10,466 nucleotides of DNA, from the NCBI GenBank assembly GCA_026395475.1, contig JAPLYQ010000082.1, positions 1 through 10,466 on the forward strand, read 5' to 3'. Position 1 is the first letter of the stretch. Each line of letters starts with the position of its first letter. Under the pieces are notes generated by a model that had not been told where the DNA came from, made no database searches, and worked only from the letters and a program-made list of their open reading frames with translations. Positions 1 through 6,749 of the stretch are shown piece by piece. The DNA is from Candidatus Roizmanbacteria bacterium (GTDB lineage: Bacteria; Patescibacteriota; Microgenomatia; UBA1406; GWC2-37-13). The translations under genes were made by a program, and so were the position numbers.

Positions 1-769
1 GGAGAGATCCCCACATATCAAAAGTTTCAGCTCCTAGTTTTTTTCCAAGCTTGATTGCTTCCCACATAATAAGGTTAGGAGCCATTACATTTTTATGGAG
101 AGTTGATGATCCTCCATACAAATAATAGAAGTTCTTTTTAAACAAAAGAAGTTCATATGCTGCTAAGGGTACTTCTGCTAGAAATGCTACTAAGATATGC
201 CCTTGTGAATCCTTGAGAGAATTCCAGATTGTTTGATGATAAACTGGGGAGTGCCCGTGATAATTTTGTCTTTTACAGGTTTCAAAATATAGTTTTTCAA
301 AAATAGCATAACCTTCTGGATTTGAAAGTTCTTTAATGACGACTCCCTTTTTTTCAGCAAGACGAATATTATATCGAGTTTTTGACTTCATATTCTTTAA
401 TAGCTCATCTTCTGTTTTTGTGAGATCAAGTGTCTGTGTCCATTCTGGAAAAAGAGAATGGGGAGACTTACATATCTTTGAATTTAATGTTTCGAGTTTA
501 TTCCCGTCCTCATAAGAGATATAGGGCTCCATTTTGATAAAAAGTAAGTTATTTTTCTTACCAAACTCATAGAGTTGTTTTATCACCGTATCAGTAGGCA
601 TGATTGATCGGGGGAGATACCCAATAGAAAATGGGGAATAGGGAATGGGATGAATGGTAAATTGGAAAACATGTCCGTTTTCTACAATTTTTTCAACACG
701 TGTTCCCATTTTTTGTCGGGCATCTCCCCATTCAACCGATTGCATTGGGTGATCTGCTAGTGTATTCAT
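1..769 (-). CDS. FemAB/FemX-type peptidoglycan bridge aminoacyltransferase-like protein, 3' end cut by window
   Basis: The first 256 residues are visible, starting at ATG 769-767; the frame is open to base 1, so the C-terminus is missing. I recognise the FemAB/FemX family (two GNAT-like lobes), whose known members add amino acids from aminoacyl-tRNA to the stem peptide of lipid II. Supporting stretches are KSKTRYNIRLAEKKGV (residues 128-143), the typical start of the second lobe; LVAFLAEVPLAAYELLLF (193-210), a central beta hairpin; YYLYGGSS (215-222); and AETFDMWGSL (247-256), matching the family's late D-x-W-G segment. Family members are usually roughly 330-350 residues, so about a quarter is probably missing. 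There is no signal peptide or membrane segment, which fits a cytoplasmic enzyme. The start overlaps the phosphodiesterase stop as ATGA. FemAB-like proteins also occur in exopolysaccharide clusters with poorly known roles, so the acceptor here could be a glycan or lipid instead of lipid II. The family call is firm; the substrate is unknown. Confidence 0.85.
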   Translation of the reverse strand, partial: MNTLADHPMQSVEWGDARQKMGTRVEKIVENGHVFQFTIHPIPYSPFSIGYLPRSIMPTDTVIKQLYEFGKKNNLLFIKMEPYISYEDGNKLETLNSKICKSPHSLFPEWTQTLDLTKTEDELLKNMKSKTRYNIRLAEKKGVVIKELSNPEGYAIFEKLYFETCKRQNYHGHSPVYHQTIWNSLKDSQGHILVAFLAEVPLAAYELLLFKKNFYYLYGGSSTLHKNVMAPNLIMWEAIKLGKKLGAETFDMWGSL

Positions 770-2223
770 ACTTGTATTGCTATTGTATCAAATAAAGCGG
801 CCATAGAATCTCCGGCAATTGATGGATTGTCACTCATAATAAATGGATGTGTCATTGGTCCATAAAATCCACCATGATTTCCCTTATTTTTTTCAAATGC
901 ATAGACCATCTTATCTTTCACGTTTCCAAATACAACCAAATCCCCGTTGTTGGAGAAGGTTGAATAGTATTGAAATGAGTGAATAATCCTTTCAATCTCT
1001 TTGTGGTCAGAAATAGGGAATGGTGTGCCTTTTACTTCATATGAATTATCCTGTTTCAACACAACAGCGCCCTTTTTCCCATAGAGAATATATGATGAAG
1101 GGCTTGTTCTGACAAGTACCCATCCAAAAGCATCAGAAACAAGTAGTCCTTCGATGAAATGTGGGAATATGTTTCTTATTTCCTTTTCATGAATGCCATT
1201 TTTTAAATAGGCGGAAAAGTATAGTTGGAGAGTACTTCCTGCTGGTACGACATACAGTTCTTTACTCTCTTTATTTGGAATAAAGCCTCCAAATGTTTTA
1301 ATAACAGAATAGCTTTCATCGTGGAGAGCTTTTTTTATATCAACAACACTTTGCTCATTATGGAGATCATAGGGAATACACTCTGTTTGTCCATGATCTG
1401 AAAGAAAAATAAGGTCATAAGATCGCTGTGCCTTTTTCGCAGAATGCACAATTCGTTTTACATATCTGTCAATGAGCCTCAGTGTAGAGAGTGTTGTTGG
1501 ATGTGTGGGACCATGCTCATGTGCATATTCATCGTATAAAAGAAAGTCAACAAAAATTCTTTTTGTATTTCTCATGATCTCAATTTCAGTAAGGAAGCAT
1601 GAAAATTGTCCCAGTACTATCCGTGCAAACGTTTCTTCTGCAGATTGACGATTTGCTCTCCTATACAGAATGATGGTTTTAAGTGTTAAATAGATTGTCC
1701 TCATTAGCTGGACTGGATAGAGTAGCGCCATTAAAAAATAATGAGCTGTTTTTAACAGATAAAGAGATCGTGAAAATGCAAGGTTTCTTCCAGACATGTT
1801 TAATTCTGTCGCTCCTCCTGAATATACCCCCATAACAACAGAGCCATTTTCTAGAAGATTCCTTTTTTTTACATATGCATCCTCAAACTCGGTGAGTTCT
1901 AAACTTCTATTTCCTCTAACGAATTTTTGTAATTGACGGTCAAACCAAGTAAACCCTGGAATGTTATAGTTATTCCCATAAAATAAAAGTGCTTCCGTTG
2001 CGGTTGTTGATGCCGGTAGCCCACAATAATAGCTACTCAACTTATATTTGCCGTTACTGAGTTTCTTTAACGTTGGGCAATATTTCTTTTTGATTGCATA
2101 ATTAAGTGCATCAAAACTCAACCCATCGATGAGGATAATGATTGTGCCTTTTTCTTTACCAACAATTTTTTTGCTGCTTAATCCAAATAGTTGTAAGAAT
2201 ACTTTAAATATTATTTCTCTCAT
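766..2223 (-). CDS. Type I phosphodiesterase / alkaline phosphatase superfamily protein with embedded hydrophobic segment
   Basis: This 485-residue protein carries the metal-site pattern of the type I phosphodiesterase/nucleotide pyrophosphatase family (PF01663-like). IIILIDGL (residues 28-35) gives metal ligand D33. PASTTATEAL (70-79) holds the likely nucleophile T73, although T74 cannot be excluded. LLYDEYAHEHGPTH (228-241) supplies D231 and H235, FLSDHGQT (273-280) supplies D276 and H277, and NHGGFYGP (449-456) supplies H450. The set looks complete, so the enzyme is probably an active hydrolase or transferase of phosphate esters. From memory, the order of motifs resembles the catalytic half of actinobacterial holin-like/phosphatase fusion proteins; here the enzyme stands alone. 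Residues about 148-187 are strongly hydrophobic and lie between the nucleophile and the second metal site. No cleavable signal peptide is evident, but the first 15 residues are hydrophobic and basic. The start overlaps the preceding PimA-like gene by 20 bases, and the stop overlaps the FemAB-like gene as ATGA. The substrate is unknown; a nucleotide sugar, lipid phosphate or glycan phosphodiester are all possible. Confidence 0.85.
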   Translation of the reverse strand: MREIIFKVFLQLFGLSSKKIVGKEKGTIIILIDGLSFDALNYAIKKKYCPTLKKLSNGKYKLSSYYCGLPASTTATEALLFYGNNYNIPGFTWFDRQLQKFVRGNRSLELTEFEDAYVKKRNLLENGSVVMGVYSGGATELNMSGRNLAFSRSLYLLKTAHYFLMALLYPVQLMRTIYLTLKTIILYRRANRQSAEETFARIVLGQFSCFLTEIEIMRNTKRIFVDFLLYDEYAHEHGPTHPTTLSTLRLIDRYVKRIVHSAKKAQRSYDLIFLSDHGQTECIPYDLHNEQSVVDIKKALHDESYSVIKTFGGFIPNKESKELYVVPAGSTLQLYFSAYLKNGIHEKEIRNIFPHFIEGLLVSDAFGWVLVRTSPSSYILYGKKGAVVLKQDNSYEVKGTPFPISDHKEIERIIHSFQYYSTFSNNGDLVVFGNVKDKMVYAFEKNKGNHGGFYGPMTHPFIMSDNPSIAGDSMAALFDTIAIQV

Positions 2224-3343
2224 AAGATTCTACCAATTCATAGTATAAACTTTCAGTTTTTTGAGCAATCGTTTCCCAAGAGAATTCCTTCTTTTTTTCT
2301 AAACACCATTCTTTAATTCGATCGATCTCATTCTCATTTTTTATAAGAAATTCAATGGCTTTTGCAAGTTGTTGGACATTGTTTTGTTTGACCAAGAGTT
2401 TTTTATTTGGGTAATCTTTAAGAGCTTCTTTGAAAAGCTCATTAGAAAAGCCCACTATTGGGAGTCCGGCACTTATCGCTTCCAAAATTGTTATTGACCC
2501 AGCCTCATCCCTATAAGGCGCGCAGAATATATCCGCCCTTTTATAATACTGAGCGCGTTTTTTCCCTTTTATTTCACCAAGATACTGAATGTGAGTAGAA
2601 AGCTTATAACTTTTTATGTAATCAAGCATTTTATTTTTTTCTTTTCCATCACCAATAATCGTTAATGAGAATTTAACGCCTTCTTCTTTTAACATTTTCA
2701 CTGCCTCAAGAAGTTGGAAGAGACCTTTTCTATGGACAAGACGTGCGACAAATAGAAGTTGAATCAGTGCATCAGTCCTTTTATTTTTGGGAATAAATGT
2801 ATTTGTATCAACAGAATTATATAGGACACGTTGTTTTACAGATGAGTCACAAAGGCTTTTCCATCTTGTTTGAGTTATTTTTGATACAAATATTGCACCT
2901 CCTACATATTTGGAGAATGCATCCCGAAAGAAGGGAATTACTCCATTAATAAAATTGATGATTGAAGAATCATCCCAGGCGGTATGAAAGGTGGTAACAC
3001 AAGGAGTTTTGAGTTTATTCACTATTGACCAAAATGCAAAAGGAACATATGGCTCATGTGCATGAATAATGTCATACTTATTATCTATCAGAATTTTGTC
3101 TATATCAATTTTAGGGTCAAGTAACAAAATATTTGCAATATTTCCATTTATGATGGGGACTTCTACACTCATGCCAATCGAAGTATAACTATCAAGCTGA
3201 CTCGGCTTTGGTTTTGGGCCAAATATATCAACAATATGCCCTCTCTTCCTCAATTCATTTGATAGATGGTAGATATGCTCCTGAACTCCTCCCGCTGCAG
3301 ATGGATCAGAGGAAAATAACATTGCTATGCGAAGTTTTTTCAT
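2204..3343 (-). CDS. GT4 glycosyltransferase, PimA-like
   Basis: The 379-residue product is a GT-B fold retaining glycosyltransferase of family GT4. The N-terminal acceptor-side domain has the glycine loop SDPSAAGGVQEH (residues 12-23), IIHAHEPYVPF (92-102) and TTFHTAWDD (117-125, with H120). The C-terminal donor-side domain has LLFVARLVHRKGL (196-208; R201 and K206 in the phosphate-binding positions) and an intact EX7E motif, E280-E288. The HAHEP and TTFHT segments are reminiscent of PimA and related mannosyltransferases that act on lipid acceptors at the inner leaflet; that substrate link is inference. The frame is open upstream to an ATG at 3394, but I chose ATG 3343-3341. It gives the normal GT4 start MKKLRIAMLFSS and forms an ATGA overlap with the upstream stop, like other junctions here. 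The 17 extra upstream residues look unlike a GT4 N-terminus and would overlap the previous gene. It overlaps the next gene by 20 bases. The sugar donor and acceptor cannot be read from the sequence. Confidence 0.92.
   Translation of the reverse strand: MKKLRIAMLFSSDPSAAGGVQEHIYHLSNELRKRGHIVDIFGPKPKPSQLDSYTSIGMSVEVPIINGNIANILLLDPKIDIDKILIDNKYDIIHAHEPYVPFAFWSIVNKLKTPCVTTFHTAWDDSSIINFINGVIPFFRDAFSKYVGGAIFVSKITQTRWKSLCDSSVKQRVLYNSVDTNTFIPKNKRTDALIQLLFVARLVHRKGLFQLLEAVKMLKEEGVKFSLTIIGDGKEKNKMLDYIKSYKLSTHIQYLGEIKGKKRAQYYKRADIFCAPYRDEAGSITILEAISAGLPIVGFSNELFKEALKDYPNKKLLVKQNNVQQLAKAIEFLIKNENEIDRIKEWCLEKKKEFSWETIAQKTESLYYELVESYERNNI
3340..3343 (-). promoter_or_regulatory. ATGA start/stop overlap that fixes the start of the PimA-like gene
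   Basis: On the minus strand, bases 3343-3340 read ATGA: the ATG opens the PimA-like glycosyltransferase and the TGA closes the upstream MtfB-like one. No Shine-Dalgarno-like purine run is visible in the 20 bases before this ATG, so initiation is probably coupled to termination of the upstream gene. The same four-base arrangement occurs at 766-769, 5550-5553, 6746-6749 and 8182-8185. Confidence 0.8.
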
Positions 3344-4449
3344 TCGTGTATGGATTGTAAAATATGGAGTGTATTTTTCCCAGTCTCTTCCCAAGAAAAA
3401 ATTTCTATGCGTTTTTTACCAAGAAGACTAAGTTTCTTTACTAATTCTTTATTTGTAATTATGGAGTTCATTTTCTCAACAAGGTCATCACTATTTTTAG
3501 GGTCAAAGTAAAGACAAGCTTCCCCGCCTATTTCAGGTAGACTAGAGCTAAATGAGGATATAACCGGACATTCGTGTGCCATAGCTTCCAAAAGTGGAAT
3601 TCCAAATCCTTCATAGAGAGATGGCAAAATAAATGCGGCTGCCTTTTTATATAATCTGTCTTTCTCTTCCTCTGATACAAATCCAGGAAATAAAATAGTT
3701 TGCTTCATTCCCAACTCTTCTACAAGTTTGAATATACTTTCGTATAGCCACCCTTTTTTCCCTGCAATAATCAGCTTAAATTCTTTATGGGTTTTATAGA
3801 ATTCGGCAAAAGCAGTAATCAAAACATTTAAATTTTTTCTTGGCTGTACAGTTCCGATATAAAGAAAATAAGGATAGGACAGTTTTTGTTTATGTGAATC
3901 AGAATCATGGATAGGATTTGTATATCCATTATAAATAACCGATATTTTTTCGTCCGGAATAGAATATTCATGGATAATGTCTTTTTTTGTTGTTTTCGAT
4001 ACTGCTATGATTTGCTGGCTGTTTTTTAATGCATATTCGGTCCAATTTTTTAACTGAAAGAGATCTTTTTTTAAAAATTCTGTTGGAAAATAGAGATAGG
4101 AAAGATCATGGATTGTGACGATGGTTTTAAATGGGCAAAAGCGAGGAATATAATGAGCGGGTGAAAAAAAGACGTCTAAATAATTTCCCAAAAATTTATA
4201 TATCCATAAATGGAGCGGAAGAAATAGTTGAGACCAAAGGGTTGGTCCCCAAACAACCTTATATTTAAAATGTTCCGTTTCTTTTGGAAGCTCTTCAGAT
4301 GGGTTATTACGCAAATAAACAATGAATTGCAAATCTTCCGTGGCTTGGGAATGAAAATATTTCAGTAGGTTATGTGTATAGACAGATACTCCAACTTTAT
4401 GGATAACATTTGCTTCATTGCCATCAATTCCAATAATAGTTTTTTTCAT
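3340..4449 (-). CDS. GT4 glycosyltransferase, MtfB-like (first of a related pair by position)
   Basis: This 369-residue protein is a GT-B, retaining GT4 glycosyltransferase of the type annotated as mannosyltransferase-like (MtfA/MtfB group). The N-terminal domain opens with IGIDGNEANVIHKVGVSVYT (residues 6-25), a GID-plus-VGVS/GVGR pattern typical of this group, and has TIHDLSYLYFP (112-122). The donor domain shows FLYIGTVQPRKNL (195-207; R204 and K205) and the EX7E motif in LYEGFGIPLLEAM (278-290), with E280 and E288 intact. Its length is normal for the family. There is no transmembrane segment; such enzymes work at the cytoplasmic face on nucleotide-sugar donors. The 12-base gap before its start is the only intergenic space in the window, and no ribosome binding site is visible in it. 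Its closest relative in view is the gene just upstream (4462-5553), with which it shares matching motif order and wording. The transferred sugar is not deducible. Confidence 0.92.
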   Translation of the reverse strand: MKKTIIGIDGNEANVIHKVGVSVYTHNLLKYFHSQATEDLQFIVYLRNNPSEELPKETEHFKYKVVWGPTLWSQLFLPLHLWIYKFLGNYLDVFFSPAHYIPRFCPFKTIVTIHDLSYLYFPTEFLKKDLFQLKNWTEYALKNSQQIIAVSKTTKKDIIHEYSIPDEKISVIYNGYTNPIHDSDSHKQKLSYPYFLYIGTVQPRKNLNVLITAFAEFYKTHKEFKLIIAGKKGWLYESIFKLVEELGMKQTILFPGFVSEEEKDRLYKKAAAFILPSLYEGFGIPLLEAMAHECPVISSFSSSLPEIGGEACLYFDPKNSDDLVEKMNSIITNKELVKKLSLLGKKRIEIFSWEETGKNTLHILQSIHE

Positions 4450-4461
4450 AATTAATTACGA

Positions 4462-5553
4462 TTATCTACACAATATACTCATCAAACCATCATAATATCT
4501 TTTCCATGTAAATTGCTGAGCATATTCAAACCCTTTATGTGCAAAGATAGACCTTGTATTTTCATCAGTCATTAGCTTCGTTAATGCCGATGAAATTTCT
4601 TCAATTGAAAGAGGGTTAAATAAAATTCCATTATTTTCTACAAGTTCTGCTAAAGAAGAATTATTAGAAGCTGCAACAGCTCGTTCATGCATCATAGCTT
4701 CTATCACTGGGTATCCAAATCCTTCCCAGAGTGAAGGATACACAAAAAATTGAGACAATTCATATAAAGCATGTAACTCAGTTTCTGATACATATCCTGT
4801 AAATTTGACTGATTCATGTTTTTTTTGACCGCTTTTGTTGTCCCATCCTTCAGGACCCACGATGACTAAGTCCCAATTGTTGTTATCTAGTTTGACGAAG
4901 GCGTCAATGAGTCGAGAAATATTTTTACGTGGCTCTATTTTTCCTACTGACAAAATAAACGGCTTAGTCAAATTATATTTATTCGCGACTTTAGAAAGAA
5001 ATTCTTTTGAAGGTTTTTCTATTTCAACTCCTGAATACAAGGGGGTTATCTTATCAAGAGGGATTGAGAAAAAATGAGATACGTCTTTTTGTGTAGCTTT
5101 TGAAGGCGTAATAATAAATGAGGACTCTTTCTTAACCCAATTCATTCGTTTTTTTTGGGTTTCTAAAATTAATTTATGTACAGTTTCAGGATAACGAAGA
5201 TATGCAAAGTCGTGTACGATTGTAGCCTTCTTGCACTTTGAAGGTGGTTCTGTCCAGTCAGAGCAAATGAAGACATCTAATGGGCCAGTAAAGGTCTCAA
5301 TTGAGATAATGTGAAGAGTGTTCCAAATAAATGAAAGGAAAGCAGGAGGAAAGGGGAGATGTATATATCTATGCGAGGATCCTTTTATTTTATTTAAAAG
5401 CTCCTCATTTATTTTGCCACGAAAAGAAGAAAAAAAGAACGTCCATTTATTTGTCGTATCATACTGAAGTATGGTCTCAATAAGACCTTTGGTAAATCTC
5501 CCAACTCCAGTGCCCTCATATATGACTTGCGAAATGTCGATGCCAATATTCAT
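4462..5553 (-). CDS. GT4 glycosyltransferase, MtfB-like (second of the pair)
   Basis: The product has 363 residues and is again a GT4 enzyme of the MtfB-like group. The N-terminus is NIGIDISQVIYEGTGVGRF (residues 2-20), followed by TIVHDFAYLRYPE (111-123). The donor side has LSVGKIEPRKNISRLIDAF (201-219; K205, R209 and K210 around the phosphate-binding site) and LWEGFGYPVIEAM (275-287), where E277 and E285 complete EX7E. It starts at ATG 5553-5551, overlapping the stop of the preceding GT4 gene as ATGA, with no visible Shine-Dalgarno sequence. Segment-by-segment resemblance to the next gene, including the SK-x-T-x-KD and SIP-x-(D/E)KI stretches around residues 150-170, suggests an old tandem duplication followed by divergence. 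The likely role is adding one sugar to a growing lipid-linked oligosaccharide; donor, acceptor and linkage are unknown. Confidence 0.92.
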   Translation of the reverse strand: MNIGIDISQVIYEGTGVGRFTKGLIETILQYDTTNKWTFFFSSFRGKINEELLNKIKGSSHRYIHLPFPPAFLSFIWNTLHIISIETFTGPLDVFICSDWTEPPSKCKKATIVHDFAYLRYPETVHKLILETQKKRMNWVKKESSFIITPSKATQKDVSHFFSIPLDKITPLYSGVEIEKPSKEFLSKVANKYNLTKPFILSVGKIEPRKNISRLIDAFVKLDNNNWDLVIVGPEGWDNKSGQKKHESVKFTGYVSETELHALYELSQFFVYPSLWEGFGYPVIEAMMHERAVAASNNSSLAELVENNGILFNPLSIEEISSALTKLMTDENTRSIFAHKGFEYAQQFTWKRYYDGLMSILCR

Positions 5554-6749
5554 GATTTTTTGATTTGTTTGTATACGATTTCCAATTTATTTGCAATATA
5601 TTTCCAACTATATTCTTTGACTGCAAGATCGTAGGAGCGTTTTCTTATCGATTCATAGAGGTTTTCATCTCCTAATATTCTTAAGGTCTGTTCGACAAAT
5701 TCATCAGGTGTATTTGCAATAAGGACATGTTTATTATTTTCCAAATTAAGTCCTTCAACACCAGTTTGAGATGAGATGGCAGGAAGCCCACTCGCCATGG
5801 CTGCTAATATTTTTAAACGTGTTCCTCCAGGACCAAAAATGGGAGCGATAAAAAGAGTAGATGTTTTATAAAGTCGGAGTACCGTATCTGAATCATCTTG
5901 CGCAAGACTTATTACTTCAATATTATCTCCGCTTTTAAGTGGAAGTTTTTTATGAGCATTTTGACCAGCAACAAGAATCCTGGCTTCTGGAATTCTTTTA
6001 TGGATAATAGGTGCGATTTTTTCAGCAAGGATAGTCACAGCCTCTGTATTTTGTAGCCAATCAAAATTGCCGATAAAAAGAATGGTTGGTTTTTTAAGAT
6101 TCTTTGGAGTTAACGTATTGACAAACATTTCGTCTCCCGCACAGTTAGGAATAATAACAGGATTAATTGTTGGCTCAAGTGACTGAATTTCTTTTCTATC
6201 TGCTTCAGAAACTCCACCAACAAGGAATGCTTTCTTCCAGTAATATCGTTCTGCTCTCTTTAATTTCATGATATCCATCATGAACAAAGGTCTAAGAAAA
6301 AAGGGAAGTGAGTTTACAAAATGTTGATATACCTTATACTCAATTGTTTGCTCAACTAAAAAAATAGGAGTAGTTGTGTTCTTAATATGAGGCATGATAT
6401 AAAATGTCTCAGCATGGATTACATCAAATATTTCATTCTTTAATACGGTGTCTACGGCTTTCTTTGCCTCATTTGAATAATTTCTTACAATAAGGAAAGG
6501 GTCAGAGGAAGTGAGGGCTTTCCATATCGTTCTCACTTGCCATGGTTTTTCAGGACGTTTACATAGGATAATGTGCTTGCAATAATTCTTCAATGCAGGG
6601 ATATACTGTTTATCTTTATCGTTTTTATACAAAGATATCAATGTTATCTCATTATTTTTACTTAAATATTTAAGTAAGTTTAATGTGCGAATCTGTCCAC
6701 CAGACGCAGGTGGATAGGGAACATACGGAGTTAACATCAAAATCTTCAT
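5550..6749 (-). CDS. GT4-type glycosyltransferase with alanine at a usual glutamate position
   Basis: This 399-residue protein is a GT-B glycosyltransferase resembling the GT4 subgroup that includes sugar transferases of PEP-CTERM/EpsH-associated clusters. It opens with LTPYVPYPPASGGQIRTLN (residues 6-24), a proline-rich segment followed by the GG-x-(I)R loop characteristic of that subgroup. Further motifs are DVIHAETF (109-116), LVEQTIEYKVYQ (131-142), ILFIGNFDWLQNTEAV (223-238) and GPGGTRLKILAAMASGLP (306-323). In this subgroup the last stretch normally reads G-T-R-x-K-x-L-E-A-M. Here the Glu position, residue 316, is Ala (codon GCA at 5804-5802). That residue corresponds to the second Glu of EX7E, which contacts the donor sugar, so activity or donor use may be altered. 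The reading frame is otherwise intact and full length, with no sign of decay. It starts in an ATGA overlap with the upstream GT-C gene and ends in one with the next GT4 gene. Confidence 0.9.
   Translation of the reverse strand: MKILMLTPYVPYPPASGGQIRTLNLLKYLSKNNEITLISLYKNDKDKQYIPALKNYCKHIILCKRPEKPWQVRTIWKALTSSDPFLIVRNYSNEAKKAVDTVLKNEIFDVIHAETFYIMPHIKNTTTPIFLVEQTIEYKVYQHFVNSLPFFLRPLFMMDIMKLKRAERYYWKKAFLVGGVSEADRKEIQSLEPTINPVIIPNCAGDEMFVNTLTPKNLKKPTILFIGNFDWLQNTEAVTILAEKIAPIIHKRIPEARILVAGQNAHKKLPLKSGDNIEVISLAQDDSDTVLRLYKTSTLFIAPIFGPGGTRLKILAAMASGLPAISSQTGVEGLNLENNKHVLIANTPDEFVEQTLRILGDENLYESIRKRSYDLAVKEYSWKYIANKLEIVYKQIKKS

Noticed and set aside
3344..3394. Longer start for the PimA-like gene, adding 17 N-terminal residues
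   Set aside because: The extra residues do not resemble a GT4 N-terminus and would lie inside the upstream gene. The ATG at 3343 gives the standard start and an ATGA overlap like other junctions.
4450..4461. Promoter or terminator in the only intergenic gap
   Set aside because: Twelve bases are too few for either, and no hairpin or ribosome binding site is visible there.
4835..5077. Open frame of 80 codons on the plus strand
   Set aside because: It lies wholly antisense within a well-supported GT4 gene and shows no family motif or start signal.
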